Origin: Anaerolineales bacterium
GTDB lineage: Bacteria; Chloroflexota; Anaerolineae; Anaerolineales; Villigracilaceae
DNA: 64,000 nucleotides
NCBI GenBank assembly: GCA_025056175.1
Contig: JANWWK010000029.1
Location: forward strand, 1-64,000
Direction: 5' to 3'
A program made the translations under genes and the position numbers. The first letter of the stretch is position 1, and each line of letters opens with the position of its first letter. The notes under the pieces are model-generated. The model was given only the letters and a program-made list of their open reading frames with translations, did no database searches and was not told the origin of the DNA. Shown one piece after another: positions 44,281 to 53,399 of the stretch.

Positions 44281-45281
44281 TAGAGTGCCTCGCTCGAACG
44301 AACAATGTGCATTCCGGCCTGAGCAAAACGGTCGAAAGCCGCGTTTGCCGCTTCGGTGTGGTCCACCACGCCCGGTACCACCACTGGCGAGGTGCAGTCT
44401 TCCAGGAGATAGACTTTTTGTGCCAGCGCCGGGTCGGTGGCGCGGATGTCTTCCAGTAAATCGGCCACTGTCCAGGCAACGCAGTGACTTTTGGCCTGAC
44501 CGGCGATGTAAAGACGGTCAAACGTTTGCAGTTGTTCAATGAATTTGGGATTTCGCACGCCGAGCGGTTCGTACATGGGGCCGGTCAGGACTTCGGGGCC
44601 GATGACCGAGTAGTTCTCAGTGAACGGTTTCTCGCCTTTCAACTCGAAATCGGGTTGGTCGAGCCGCACCAGCGCGTGGAAGAAAATCGCTTCTTCGATG
44701 ACGGGTACGAGCGCATGACCGATTCCACCGAGCATGGCATGATACGGCCAGATGGTCAGGGCGTATTTGCCTTTGGCTTCGAGCGTGCGGGTGTAGTGCA
44801 GGACCATTTCCTGCCCATACTCTGGCGAAATTCCAAATTGTGTGGCCAGTGCCGGGTTGAAGCGCCACTGTCCGGCTTCCAGGTCGGCGGTGTGAATATC
44901 GGTGTAAGCTGCCGGGTGGTTACCTTCGGCATCCACGAAGAACACCGGGTGAAAAATTTGCTGAGCGCGGTGGGTGTCCATCGTGGCTGAAATGTGTGTG
45001 ATGCGCCCCAGGTTGCGGTAGATGAATTCGGCCAGGCGGCGGTTGTCATCTACAGCCCCGTTGCCGTTGCGCCCGCCCACGTACAACTCGAAGCCAGGAA
45101 TGCAAAAGGTGTTTTGCACGTCAATCAATAAGAGCCAGATTTTTTGTTGGTCCTGGCTGGCAGGTTGGATTTGGTGTTCGCGGCGGAAAGCCGCTGCCAG
45201 CGCGGCCAGGCCGCCGTAATCTACGCGATAAACGCTTCCAGCGCGGGTAGGGTCGTAAAAGTTGGGGAGGGGAAAGGTCAT
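44280..45281 (-). CDS. pncA: Nicotinamidase-like isochorismatase-family hydrolase (long form)
   Basis: A 333-residue protein of the cysteine hydrolase family with Asp54 in [10 protein letters not shown], Asp102/His104 in [15 protein letters not shown] matching the WPxHC metal site, and the nucleophile Cys267 in [10 protein letters not shown]. Ordinary PncA is about 180-210 residues; here there is about 45 extra at the N-terminus and an insert at about 110-220. It should convert nicotinamide to nicotinate for the coupled phosphoribosyltransferase. The assignment rests on this pairing; other amides are possible. Confidence 0.8.
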   Translation of the reverse strand: MTFPLPNFYDPTRAGSVYRVDYGGLAALAAAFRREHQIQPASQDQQKIWLLLIDVQNTFCIPGFELYVGGRNGNGAVDDNRRLAEFIYRNLGRITHISATMDTHRAQQIFHPVFFVDAEGNHPAAYTDIHTADLEAGQWRFNPALATQFGISPEYGQEMVLHYTRTLEAKGKYALTIWPYHAMLGGIGHALVPVIEEAIFFHALVRLDQPDFELKGEKPFTENYSVIGPEVLTGPMYEPLGVRNPKFIEQLQTFDRLYIAGQAKSHCVAWTVADLLEDIRATDPALAQKVYLLEDCTSPVVVPGVVDHTEAANAAFDRFAQAGMHIVRSSEAL

Positions 45282-45299
45282 GGCATTTTCTCCTTGAAT

Positions 45300-45318
45300 T
45301 AGTGTAAAAAATACACTA
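45300..45318 (-). promoter_or_regulatory. 19-bp palindrome upstream of the NAD-salvage operon
   Basis: Perfect inverted repeat TAGTGTA - five A - TACACTA, 19 bases before the pncA-like ATG and just upstream of its AAGGAG. It has the form of a dimeric repressor operator. A Nudix-type NAD regulator (NrtR) is a candidate binder by context only. Confidence 0.65.
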
Positions 45319-45455
45319 TCTTTGGCGGGAAATTGAAAGCGGACAAAGCCGCTTTCAATAACTGGATTTTAACTTGCCTGCTCCTGCTGTCAAGGTTTGT
45401 GGTAACAAAACCTTTGGGCGGTCAATCACAGGTGCAAGCGTGCGTGGGGCCGCCT
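45319..45455. other. Intergenic region between the NAD-salvage operon and the pullulanase stop
   Basis: About 140 bases that should contain the NAD-salvage promoter on the minus strand. A palindrome CCGCC-TTCA-GGCGG (45450-45463) begins at its right end. No gene was seen. Confidence 0.35.
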
Positions 45456-45484
45456 TCAGGCGGTACTCACAGACTGAAGCCTGC
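45450..45484. repeat. Palindromic repeat-like sequence overlapping the end of the pullulanase gene
   Basis: CCGCCTTCAGGCGG (45450-45463) and, 11 bases on, TGAAGCCTGC (45475-45484), which also occurs at 23862-23871. The pullulanase stop codon (45456-45458) lies in the palindrome loop, so the last residues of the protein are encoded by this element. Confidence 0.45.
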
Positions 45485-48400
45485 GGCGCAGGTAGAACCC
45501 CAGGGCGCCGAGCGCAGCCAGTGCTGCCGCTGCGCCTGCAATCCAGCCAGTCATTGCGCCAGGAACGGATACCGGGTTCGCTGCGCCGCGTATGACGAAG
45601 ACGGCGGTGGTGCGTCCGGGAACCGTGAATTTGCCGCTGGAAGTATCAAAATCGGAGCGTTTGACCACCTCGTCTATAGACGCGGCCTGAATCGGGTGCA
45701 GTTCAAACTTCTTGCCGACGAATTCCGGGTGAGCAAAGGCCACGCTCTGCGGTGCAGCGTTGAACAAAACCACGATTTCATCGTACGTTGGGTCAAAATT
45801 GTCGGTGTCCGTCAGGCGCATGACAATCAGACCAGGGGTTTGGGTGGGACCTGTGTTCAGGAACGAGACCGATTTCTGGATGGCCTGTGCATCTGGCAGG
45901 CGGAAGAGCCGCGAACTGCGCCGGATTTTTAAGAACTCGCGGAAGACCTGATGTGCAAAGAGAATATCGCTTTTGCTGGCCCGTAAGTTGGGGTTTGCCA
46001 GCAACGGGCGGAAGAGGTCCCAACGTTCGCGGCCTTCGCCGGGCAATCCAACGCCCCAGTTGTTGGTGTTGTAGGTCCAGTCCAGGCGGTTGAACCAGTC
46101 ACCGGAGTTGTAGGAGTTGCGGTCGAGCGATTTGGAGCGCAAGATGTCATCGCCGGCGTGGAAGAAGGCCGTCCCCTGACTGAAGGCGACCAGACTGAGA
46201 GCCAGGTTGTTCATCCGAACGCGTTCAGAGAGCGGCACGTCTTCTGCTGCTTTGACCTGGATGATGTCCCAGAGCGTTTCGTTATCGTGTGCGGCGACAT
46301 ACACGACATTCTCGCGCGGGTTGAGCGTGTAACCTGCTGCCGAGCCGTTGTATAGCACCAGCCGGGCGGGCACTTTATCGCCATTGCCGCGCACGATTTC
46401 ATACTCTCGCAAGCCGCCGGCCAGCGTAATGCGAATCCAGTCAGTATAGTCGAACAGTTTCCACTTCTGGGCATCGGCATCGCGCCGCTCGGAGGCATTG
46501 GGCTGGAAATACAGCCCGGTGACGAAGCCCTGTTCACGGATGTCACCAAAGGGATTGCCGCCGCGTGCGGCATCGCGCAGGCGGTCGTTGAACGCGCCAA
46601 TGCCTGTGCCGCCAATGTTTTGCTGGGTGGCGTTAACGCCGCGGGCGTTTCCGGCCACTTCGCCAAAATCCCAGCCTTCGCCGTAGATGTAAATTTCTTT
46701 GCCGTTTACTCCGTCTTTCTGCAGGGTGAGGGCGTCGAGCGCGGCGCGCACGGCCTTCATGTCCTCCAGCATGTGGTGTCCCATCAAGTCAAAGCGGAAG
46801 CCATCCACTTTGTAAGCGCGCGCCCACGTGACCACAGAATCCACCATCAATTTTCGCATCATGTTGTGTTCGGTGGCGGTGTTGGCGCAACAGGTGGAGT
46901 TGGTGACGCGGCCTTCGCCATCCAGGCGGTGATAGTAGCCCGGCACCACCTTATCCAGCACCGATTTTTCTTCCTGTCCGCTGGCGTTGGTGTGGTTGTA
47001 TACCACGTCCATCACCACACGAAGACCGTTTTCGTTGAGCGCTTTCACCATTTCGCGGAACTCGATGATGCGCGGTGTGCCTTGCGGGTCGGTAGCGTAA
47101 CTTCCTTCTGGGACGGTGTAATGGAACGGGTCGTAGCCCCAGTTGAAGCCGTCTTCACCGCTGATGGCGCTCACGGCCAGCAGTTGCTGGTCGCTATCTG
47201 GCGGGAAGGTCGCCAGCAAGGCTTCATCGACCGTCTTCCAGGTTGATTTATCTTCATCCACGCTGGCGATGTCGAACGTGGGCAACAGATGAATGTGCGT
47301 CAACCCGGCTTCAGCCAGCGCGCGCAAATGCTTCATGCCGTTGGAATCGCGCACGGTGAAGGCTTTATACGTTCCGCGCCATTCGGTAGGCACGCTTTCA
47401 TCGTACACGCTGAAATCGCGGATGTGCAGTTCGTAGACGACTACATCATCGAATGGCGGTTTCTTCAACGAATTCCAGCCGGCGGGCTGAAGGGCGGGGT
47501 CATCCAGGTTGACGATTTGGCTGCGTTTGGAATTGGTCGAAAGGCTCAACGAATACGGGTCAGTGACCAGGTTTTTGACAATTTTGGATTCGGAGGGAAC
47601 GTAGACTTCGACTTCGTAGAGATAGAATTTCCCGACCCAATCCGGTTCACCGCGAACGCTCCACACGCCGGATTGTGCATCCCATTTCATCGGCAGTTTT
47701 CTGGCTGAAGCACTGACGGCATCGTCGAACAGATGCAGGGTTACCGAAACGGCAGTGGGCGCCCAAACGCGCAGAGTCGGCGTCTGTCCCTCCAGGGTCA
47801 CTCCCAAAGGGCCGTCGTAAGTGTAGAGGTCATCCAGCACGCCGGGTAATTGCACGCCAGTCACATCCACGACTTTGCCGTTTTCATCGCGCACCAGGAC
47901 GGCAATTTCGCTCTTGAGGGCCTCCGGCACTTTGTCCAGGTCGTTTTCAGAAAGTTTGAGCGTGGTGAACGAAGCCAGGTGAGGGAATTTTTTCTTGATT
48001 TCGGCCTGTGCGCCGGTGGGGGTGTAGGTCAGTGGAATTTCTATGCCGCCTTCCAGCCCGCTGGCTGTGAGCTCCAGCGAAGCATCGGGGGAGTAGAACA
48101 GGGAATACTGATATTTGGGTGAGCCGACCGTGTTCCACAGAATGGTATCGCGGCGCACCCAGTGCGCTTTTTGTTTGGAAAGGCTGCCGCGCGGCGCGCC
48201 TTCGGTGCTGATGATGAACTCTTTTTTCACGTTGTCATATCCAAAGTAGATTTCGTCGCCATCGGCTTTGACGGTAAATTGTCTTGTGTCGCTGATGGTG
48301 TCTTGTGGATTTTCGTTGCGCGTCAGCGTAACGGAATAAGTTCCGGCCTTCAAACTGCGTGTGGCAAAAGTGAACAGCTCGTCGCCATCGGGGTCTTGCA

Positions 48401-48896
48401 GCCAGGAGCGCAGACATCCGGCGTCGTTGTCTTTCGCGCATCCTAATTGTGACTGGAAATCACCCACTGCAACGATTACAGGTTGGTTGAAGTTTTCGGT
48501 AATCCAGTGTGTTTTGTGGTCATAATAGAACTTGACCAGGGTCGGTTTTTCGACAACGAGTGGAATATCTGGCCCGTTGCGGGTGGCGTTTTTGCCGTAG
48601 TTTTCGGCCCAGCTGCCGTTGAGCGCTACTTTGTAACGCGGACCACGCTTATCGTCATCGTTGTTCGGCTCGATAACAAATTCTCCCTGCCATACATCAT
48701 CTTCGGAATCGTAGGTCAGCAAAGTCTTTTCGCAATCCGGCTGCCATTCGCCAGGGCATCCCAGCTCGTCTTGATGCGTGCCGGGAATGCCTACCCGGTC
48801 GGGCGGGGGCGTATCTTCAGCGCGGACAGGGGAAAGGGGCAGAAATAAGCCTGCTAACAGCAGGAATATCAGGAAGAGATAGAAACGGGAGAACAT
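45456..48896 (-). CDS. Secreted, membrane-anchored pullulanase (GH13)
   Basis: A 1146-residue enzyme that cleaves alpha-1,6 bonds in pullulan and branched alpha-glucans outside the cell. A signal peptide (about 1-26) is followed by beta-rich N-terminal modules with two Cys-containing, repeat-like parts (ELGCPGEWQPDCEKTLLTYD and QLGCAKDNDAGCLRSWLQD), a CBM48-like domain near 385-480, and the GH13 barrel. Catalytic segments are DGFRFDLMGHH (nucleophile Asp), YGEGWDFGE (acid Glu) and AAHDNETLWD. A C-terminal membrane helix and RRR stop-transfer (about 1117-1140) anchor it. The final residues overlap a repeat-like element. Confidence 0.92.
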   Translation of the reverse strand: MFSRFYLFLIFLLLAGLFLPLSPVRAEDTPPPDRVGIPGTHQDELGCPGEWQPDCEKTLLTYDSEDDVWQGEFVIEPNNDDDKRGPRYKVALNGSWAENYGKNATRNGPDIPLVVEKPTLVKFYYDHKTHWITENFNQPVIVAVGDFQSQLGCAKDNDAGCLRSWLQDPDGDELFTFATRSLKAGTYSVTLTRNENPQDTISDTRQFTVKADGDEIYFGYDNVKKEFIISTEGAPRGSLSKQKAHWVRRDTILWNTVGSPKYQYSLFYSPDASLELTASGLEGGIEIPLTYTPTGAQAEIKKKFPHLASFTTLKLSENDLDKVPEALKSEIAVLVRDENGKVVDVTGVQLPGVLDDLYTYDGPLGVTLEGQTPTLRVWAPTAVSVTLHLFDDAVSASARKLPMKWDAQSGVWSVRGEPDWVGKFYLYEVEVYVPSESKIVKNLVTDPYSLSLSTNSKRSQIVNLDDPALQPAGWNSLKKPPFDDVVVYELHIRDFSVYDESVPTEWRGTYKAFTVRDSNGMKHLRALAEAGLTHIHLLPTFDIASVDEDKSTWKTVDEALLATFPPDSDQQLLAVSAISGEDGFNWGYDPFHYTVPEGSYATDPQGTPRIIEFREMVKALNENGLRVVMDVVYNHTNASGQEEKSVLDKVVPGYYHRLDGEGRVTNSTCCANTATEHNMMRKLMVDSVVTWARAYKVDGFRFDLMGHHMLEDMKAVRAALDALTLQKDGVNGKEIYIYGEGWDFGEVAGNARGVNATQQNIGGTGIGAFNDRLRDAARGGNPFGDIREQGFVTGLYFQPNASERRDADAQKWKLFDYTDWIRITLAGGLREYEIVRGNGDKVPARLVLYNGSAAGYTLNPRENVVYVAAHDNETLWDIIQVKAAEDVPLSERVRMNNLALSLVAFSQGTAFFHAGDDILRSKSLDRNSYNSGDWFNRLDWTYNTNNWGVGLPGEGRERWDLFRPLLANPNLRASKSDILFAHQVFREFLKIRRSSRLFRLPDAQAIQKSVSFLNTGPTQTPGLIVMRLTDTDNFDPTYDEIVVLFNAAPQSVAFAHPEFVGKKFELHPIQAASIDEVVKRSDFDTSSGKFTVPGRTTAVFVIRGAANPVSVPGAMTGWIAGAAAALAALGALGFYLRRRLQSVSTA

Positions 48897-48986
48897 CCAG
48901 GCCTCCTGTGAGGTAATTATTACGTTTCCGTCACCCCGCCCCCTCTCTCAACGGGATGCGGATGCGCGTATAAGTTTTATCACACT

Positions 48987-49763
48987 TTACTCAAATTCGA
49001 GCTCAAATTCCTCTCCCTCTTCCCAATCCTCGGTGCGTTCGATGTAAATTTCTCCAAACAGGGCTTCCTGGCGCGCTGCCACGCGATAGCGTTTGACCAG
49101 CTCCAGCAAGGCCAGGAAGGTGACGACCACTTCCAGGCGAGAGCGGCTGTCTTCAACCAGTTCCTGAAAGCGCGCCTGACGTTGCTGGTTGAGCCGTGCG
49201 GCGATATGGGTAATTTTTTGTCGGATGGTCACTTTGGGGGGCGCAATGACCGTGCCGAGCGATTGTTTTTCTTTTTCCCGCCGCAGCGAACTCTCGGCGG
49301 CTTCGAGCAAGTCGGCCAGGGTCAGGCCGCTCAAGTCCAGACGGCCTTCGATTTTGGGTGGAGGTGCCAGCCGCAGATAGGTACGTAAACCTTGTACTTC
49401 GCGTTGTTCCAGCCAGGCGGCAGCTTCTTTAAATTTCTTGTACAGTCGTAGCTGGCGCGCCAGGTTTTCCGCAGGGTCTTCTTCACCTGCTTCGCGGACA
49501 GGCGGGCGTGGAAGCAGGGCTTCCGATTTGATTTGAATTAATCTGGCCGCGATGACCAGAAAGGCGGAAATTTCCTCCGCGCGGGCTTCCTGCATCTGGC
49601 GGATGTGCTGAAGGTACTGGTCTGTGACCATCGCCAGTGAGAGTGCGGTGATGTCCAGTTCAGCGCGTTCGATTAACTGCAACAGCAGGTCGAGAGGCCC
49701 TTCATACACGGGCGTTTGCACCAGGTATTTTCCGGTTTGGTGGCTGGCGATGTTTAAGTCCAT
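48987..49763 (-). CDS. scpA: Segregation and condensation protein A
   Basis: A 258-residue kleisin that bridges the SMC heads. It has VQTPVYEGPLDLLLQLIERAELDITALSLAMVTDQYL at the N-terminus, an acidic middle region, and the C-terminal VVVTFLALLELVKRYRVAARQEALFGEI helix-winged segment. ATG 49763 follows TATAAT (49773-49778, minus strand) by nine bases, and the longer frame upstream is promoter sequence. It is divergent from moaC with 38 bases between the starts. scpB is not seen in the window. Confidence 0.94.
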   Translation of the reverse strand: MDLNIASHQTGKYLVQTPVYEGPLDLLLQLIERAELDITALSLAMVTDQYLQHIRQMQEARAEEISAFLVIAARLIQIKSEALLPRPPVREAGEEDPAENLARQLRLYKKFKEAAAWLEQREVQGLRTYLRLAPPPKIEGRLDLSGLTLADLLEAAESSLRREKEKQSLGTVIAPPKVTIRQKITHIAARLNQQRQARFQELVEDSRSRLEVVVTFLALLELVKRYRVAARQEALFGEIYIERTEDWEEGEEFELEFE

Positions 49764-49772
49764 AGGCCAGTG

Positions 49773-49795
49773 ATTATAGCCCAGTTTGTTATAAT
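49773..49795. promoter_or_regulatory. Back-to-back -10 boxes of scpA and moaC
   Basis: TATAAT on the minus strand at 49773-49778 (nine bases before scpA) and TATAAT on the plus strand at 49790-49795 (six bases before moaC). Each promoter's -35 region must lie over the other's start region. Neither gene has a Shine-Dalgarno sequence. Confidence 0.65.
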
Positions 49796-49801
49796 TCAAC
49801 T

Positions 49802-50269
49802 ATGACACCATCTCAATTGACTCATCTTGATGAAACCGGACGCGCTCACATGGTGGATGTGGGCGCAAAGGCTGATACCGAACGGCTGGCCGTCGCCAAA
49901 GGCGAAGTGGTGATGAAGCCGGAAACACTCGCTCTGCTCCGTGCCGGGCAACTCAAGAAAGGCGATGTGTTGACCGTTGCCCAAATTGCTGGTATTCAGG
50001 CTGCCAAACGCACCGCGGAACTGATTCCGCTTTGCCATCCACTTCCGCTTACGCATGTTGACCTGGATTTTGACCTGGATGATGCCCTGCCCGGTGTGCG
50101 AATTACTGCTACCGCAAAAACTATCGGTAAAACGGGCGTAGAAATGGAAGCCCTGACTGCCGTCTCATTGGCGGCACTGACAGTGTACGACATGGCAAAA
50201 GCCGTCGAGAAGACGATGGTTATCCAGAACATTCGGCTGGTCGAAAAACGCGGCGGAAAGAGCGGATAA
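49802..50269 (+). CDS. moaC: Cyclic pyranopterin monophosphate synthase MoaC
   Basis: A 155-residue enzyme of molybdenum cofactor synthesis that works with MoaA to make cyclic pyranopterin phosphate. It has [42 protein letters not shown] (active-site His) and [27 protein letters not shown] (active-site Lys). Leaderless start. It opens a moaC-moaD-moaE unit; moaA is not in the window. Confidence 0.97.
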   Translation: MTPSQLTHLDETGRAHMVDVGAKADTERLAVAKGEVVMKPETLALLRAGQLKKGDVLTVAQIAGIQAAKRTAELIPLCHPLPLTHVDLDFDLDDALPGVRITATAKTIGKTGVEMEALTAVSLAALTVYDMAKAVEKTMVIQNIRLVEKRGGKSG

Positions 50270-50287
50270 GCGGAGAAACAGATAGAT

Positions 50288-50539
50288 ATGAACCCGGTCA
50301 AAGTTCTCTTTTTTGCCACCCTGCGCCACCAGGCGGGGGTTCGCAGCACAGAAATTGAAATACCAGAAGGCATAACGGTTCGCCAACTCAAGGAACGGCT
50401 GGTTGAGCGTTTTCCCGGCCTGGATTGGCAGGTGATGGACCATTGCCTGGCTTCGGTCAACCAGGAGTACTGCGCCGACGAAGACATCATCCCTCCTGGC
50501 GCAGAAGTGGCCTTTTTCCCTCCGGTTTCGGGAGGCTAA
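50288..50539 (+). CDS. moaD: Molybdopterin synthase small subunit MoaD
   Basis: An 83-residue ubiquitin-fold sulfur carrier ending in Gly-Gly (FPPVSGG), the site that is thiocarboxylated. It has the [13 protein letters not shown]-terminus and [24 protein letters not shown] end typical of the family. It lies 18 bases after moaC and six before moaE. Confidence 0.95.
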   Translation: MNPVKVLFFATLRHQAGVRSTEIEIPEGITVRQLKERLVERFPGLDWQVMDHCLASVNQEYCADEDIIPPGAEVAFFPPVSGG

Positions 50540-50544
50540 TCTAC

Positions 50545-51003
50545 ATGTCGTTCCCCGAAATTTTCGCTATCACCGAAGACGAACTTGACCTGAATGCGCT
50601 GCTGGCGGCGATTACGCTCGATTCGACTGGTGCGGCGGCCATTTTTACCGGCATGGTGCGCGGTGTTACGGTGCGTAACCATCCTCATGAAACCACGTAT
50701 CTGGAATATGAAGCCTATCAACCGATGGCAGAAGCCAAAATGAAACAGGTGGCCGAGGAAATTCGCGCTCGCTGGCCGAGCATCGAGGGGATTGCGATTG
50801 TGCAGCGCGTTGGGCGGCTGTATCCCCGCACGCCAACCGTGCTGATTGCCTGCACTGCCGCGCACCGCGATACCGGCGTTTTCGAGGCAGCGCGTTATGG
50901 CATTGACCGTCTCAAAGAAATTGTGCCAGTGTGGAAAAAAGAAGTTGGCCCACAGGGCGAAGAGTGGGTAGAAGGCGATTATCATCCCCGTCCTGGGGAA
51001 TGA
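50545..51003 (+). CDS. moaE: Molybdopterin synthase large subunit MoaE
   Basis: A 152-residue catalytic subunit that adds two sulfurs to precursor Z using MoaD. The segments GAAAIFTGMVRGVTV, LEYEAYQPMAEAKM, RVGRLYP and VPVWKKEV (catalytic Lys pair) are present. ATG 50545 with GGGAGG upstream is used; the longer open frame overlaps moaD in another frame and lacks support. Confidence 0.95.
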   Translation: MSFPEIFAITEDELDLNALLAAITLDSTGAAAIFTGMVRGVTVRNHPHETTYLEYEAYQPMAEAKMKQVAEEIRARWPSIEGIAIVQRVGRLYPRTPTVLIACTAAHRDTGVFEAARYGIDRLKEIVPVWKKEVGPQGEEWVEGDYHPRPGE

Positions 51004-51080
51004 CTCGCCCTGAGACCGTGACGGACTTGCCCCCTGCGGGTTATTATTTACGCTTGACAACCGTAAAACAGGAGGCCCTC

Positions 51081-52328
51081 ATGGAAAAAGTCGTTATTAC
51101 CGGCATGGGGACGGTTAACCCGATTGGCTTGAACTTGCACGAAACCTGGCAAAACGCTATCAACGGCGTCTCTGGTGTTGGACCTATCACTTTGTTCGAT
51201 ACAGAAAATTGGAAAACCGAATGGCTGGTCAAAATTGCTTGTGAAGTCAAAAATTTTGACCCGGCCCGCTATATGGATGCCAAAGAAGCGCGCCGCCGTG
51301 ACCGCTTTGAGCAGTTTGCTGTTGCTGCCGCCAACGAAGCCCTGAAGCAATCCGGCCTTCAGGTCACTGAAGCCAACGCCGGACGAATTGGGGTGGTCAT
51401 TTCCTCGGCAATTGGCGGCATGAAGTCCATACAAGATGCTATTTTTACGCTCAAAGACGAAGGCGCGCGCAAAGTCAGCCCTTTTCTGATTCCAATGCTG
51501 ATGCCCAACGGCGCTTCGGGAATTGTCGCCATCGAACACGGCATCAAGGGGCCGTGTTTTTCGGTCGCTTCGGCCTGTGCTTCTGGCGCGGATGGGATTG
51601 GCACGGCCTGGATGATGCTGCGGACAGGGATGGTAGATGTCGTTTTGGCTGGCGCTGCCGAAGCCACCATTTGCGCGACAGGTATCGGCGCGTTTGACCG
51701 TATCGGCGCGATGAGCCGCCGAAATGACGATTATTCCATGACGCCTCAGCCTTTCGATAAAAACCGCGATGGGCTGGTGATGGGGGAGGGCGCAGCGGTG
51801 CTGGTGCTGGAAACCGAGCGGCATGCGCGCGCACGCGGCGCTGAAATTCTGGCCGAACTGGCTGGCTATGGCGCCACAGCAGACGCCTTTCACGTGACCG
51901 CACCCGATGAAAACGGCGCGGGCGGCGCGGCAGCCATTCGTCTGGCGCTGGCGGCGGCACGTGCCAACCCTGAAGAAGTTGGTTACATCAACGCGCATGG
52001 CACGGCCACGCCGCTCAACGATGTGGCCGAAACCCGCGCCATCAAAGCTGCGTTTGGCGAGCGGGCTTACAAAATTCCCATTTCCTCGACCAAATCTATG
52101 ACCGGTCACATGATGGGTGCGACCGGCGCGTTGGAAGCCATTTTCTGCGTACAGGCTGTGCGTGAGGGCATTCTACCTCCCACCATTCATTACCAGACCC
52201 CCGACCCGGAATGTGACCTGGATTACATCCCCAACGTGGCCCGCGAAGCTGCAATCGAGATGGCAATCAGCAACGCGTTTGGCTTTGGCGGCCACAATGC
52301 CGTGCTGACAATAAGAAAGTATCGGTGA
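51081..52328 (+). CDS. fabF: Beta-ketoacyl-ACP synthase II (second FabF)
   Basis: A 415-residue condensing enzyme with Cys166 in SVASACASGADG, His in NAHGTATPLND and His in MTGHMMGATGALEAI, so the Cys-His-His triad is complete. A strong AGGAGG lies before ATG 51081; the open frame upstream is moaE overlap. It differs clearly from the FabF at 3858-5108, so the two may elongate different chain lengths or serve branched or hydroxylated lipids. It lies 77 bases after moaE and probably has its own promoter. Confidence 0.92.
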   Translation: MEKVVITGMGTVNPIGLNLHETWQNAINGVSGVGPITLFDTENWKTEWLVKIACEVKNFDPARYMDAKEARRRDRFEQFAVAAANEALKQSGLQVTEANAGRIGVVISSAIGGMKSIQDAIFTLKDEGARKVSPFLIPMLMPNGASGIVAIEHGIKGPCFSVASACASGADGIGTAWMMLRTGMVDVVLAGAAEATICATGIGAFDRIGAMSRRNDDYSMTPQPFDKNRDGLVMGEGAAVLVLETERHARARGAEILAELAGYGATADAFHVTAPDENGAGGAAAIRLALAAARANPEEVGYINAHGTATPLNDVAETRAIKAAFGERAYKIPISSTKSMTGHMMGATGALEAIFCVQAVREGILPPTIHYQTPDPECDLDYIPNVAREAAIEMAISNAFGFGGHNAVLTIRKYR

Positions 52329-52358
52329 GTTCCCGGCCTGGTTGGGCAGCTTGTTGTC

Positions 52359-53381
52359 CTATTCTGCGCGCAACGGTGAAAACCCCCGCCCAAAGATGCT
52401 CTTAACCGGCGCGATGATAACGAAGGCGTTGGGGTCGAGTTCGGCCACGATGGCTTTGAGTTGGGCAAATTCGGTTATAGTGAGCGCCACCATCAAGACC
52501 GCGCGTTCCTGTCCGGTATAGGCGCCTTTGCCGGGCAGGGTGGTCACGCCCCGCCGCATATCGCTCAGAATGCGCTGACAAATGTTCTCAGCCTGTTCGG
52601 TGATGATGAACGCCAGGTTTTGCTCGCGCCGCGCCGAAGGGCGAAACCAGGCCGGGCCGCTGCGCGGACGGGTCGTGCTTTCGGAAACCTTCTCTGCGCC
52701 GTAGCGCGGCAACACTTCGCCAGGCGCTTGCTGTAATGGTGCTGTCACAACGGCAATCAGGCCCATTGTCAGGAAGAAGGCAGCAACCAGTGCGGTTGTC
52801 CATTCGCCGGGGATGTGGCCGAGTGCAGCGCGCGCGAGCGCTTCATGATAGTCTTCTACCGGGGTAGGCAGGAACCACAAATTGCCCAGCCACGCCAGGC
52901 CAACGATGGCATAAATCCACAGGTAGTTGCGGCGCAGGCGGCGGCCAAAGGCTTCCCACTGCGAAATGGGAAAGTGCGGGGTGAGCAGGTTTTCGGCCAG
53001 CGATTCGGCCCAATCGGCAGCGGGGTGAAAGGGTGGCACAAGCATCGCGGCAAAAAAATCGGTCTCCATCAGGCGGATGCGTGAAGCCCACAGTTCGTAG
53101 TAGCGGTAACGCCGTGTTTCCATGATGAGAAAGATGGTCACCAGCAGCAGATTGAGCAGGATGACGGGATGCCCGCCGCTTTGGGTAAAGGCAAACGAAA
53201 TGGCCGCGCCGGTGGTGACGACCGCCCAGTTGGTGGTGGTATCCAGCCGCTGTCGCCAGACGTTGGCGCGCTGCACTTCGGCGCGGAAGAAATGCACCAT
53301 TGCGGTTGTAAATTCGCTGGCTTTCAGCTGGTAGCCGCGAAAGGTCCAGACCGGTTCGTTGGAGGGTAGAGGGGTGGTCAT
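52359..53381 (-). CDS. DUF2270 - DUF2179 fusion membrane protein
   Basis: A 340-residue protein. Residues about 15-215 match DUF2270: four membrane helices with TNWAVVTTGAAISFAFTQ and METRRYRYYELWASRIRLMETDFFAAM. Residues about 268-335 form a DUF2179 domain (RRGVTTLPGKGAYTGQERAVLMVALTITEFAQLKAIVAELDPNAFVIIAPVKSIFGRGF), the small-ligand-binding-like domain usually found at the C-terminus of YitT proteins. Function is unknown; the fusion suggests a membrane protein gated by a soluble domain. Confidence 0.8.
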   Translation of the reverse strand: MTTPLPSNEPVWTFRGYQLKASEFTTAMVHFFRAEVQRANVWRQRLDTTTNWAVVTTGAAISFAFTQSGGHPVILLNLLLVTIFLIMETRRYRYYELWASRIRLMETDFFAAMLVPPFHPAADWAESLAENLLTPHFPISQWEAFGRRLRRNYLWIYAIVGLAWLGNLWFLPTPVEDYHEALARAALGHIPGEWTTALVAAFFLTMGLIAVVTAPLQQAPGEVLPRYGAEKVSESTTRPRSGPAWFRPSARREQNLAFIITEQAENICQRILSDMRRGVTTLPGKGAYTGQERAVLMVALTITEFAQLKAIVAELDPNAFVIIAPVKSIFGRGFSPLRAE

Positions 53382-53399
53382 TGGCGCGTTGACTTTTGA

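Noticed and set aside
51048-52109. 353-codon open frame antisense to the second fabF
   Set aside because: Shadow of fabF with unnatural Gly/Arg/His-rich composition.
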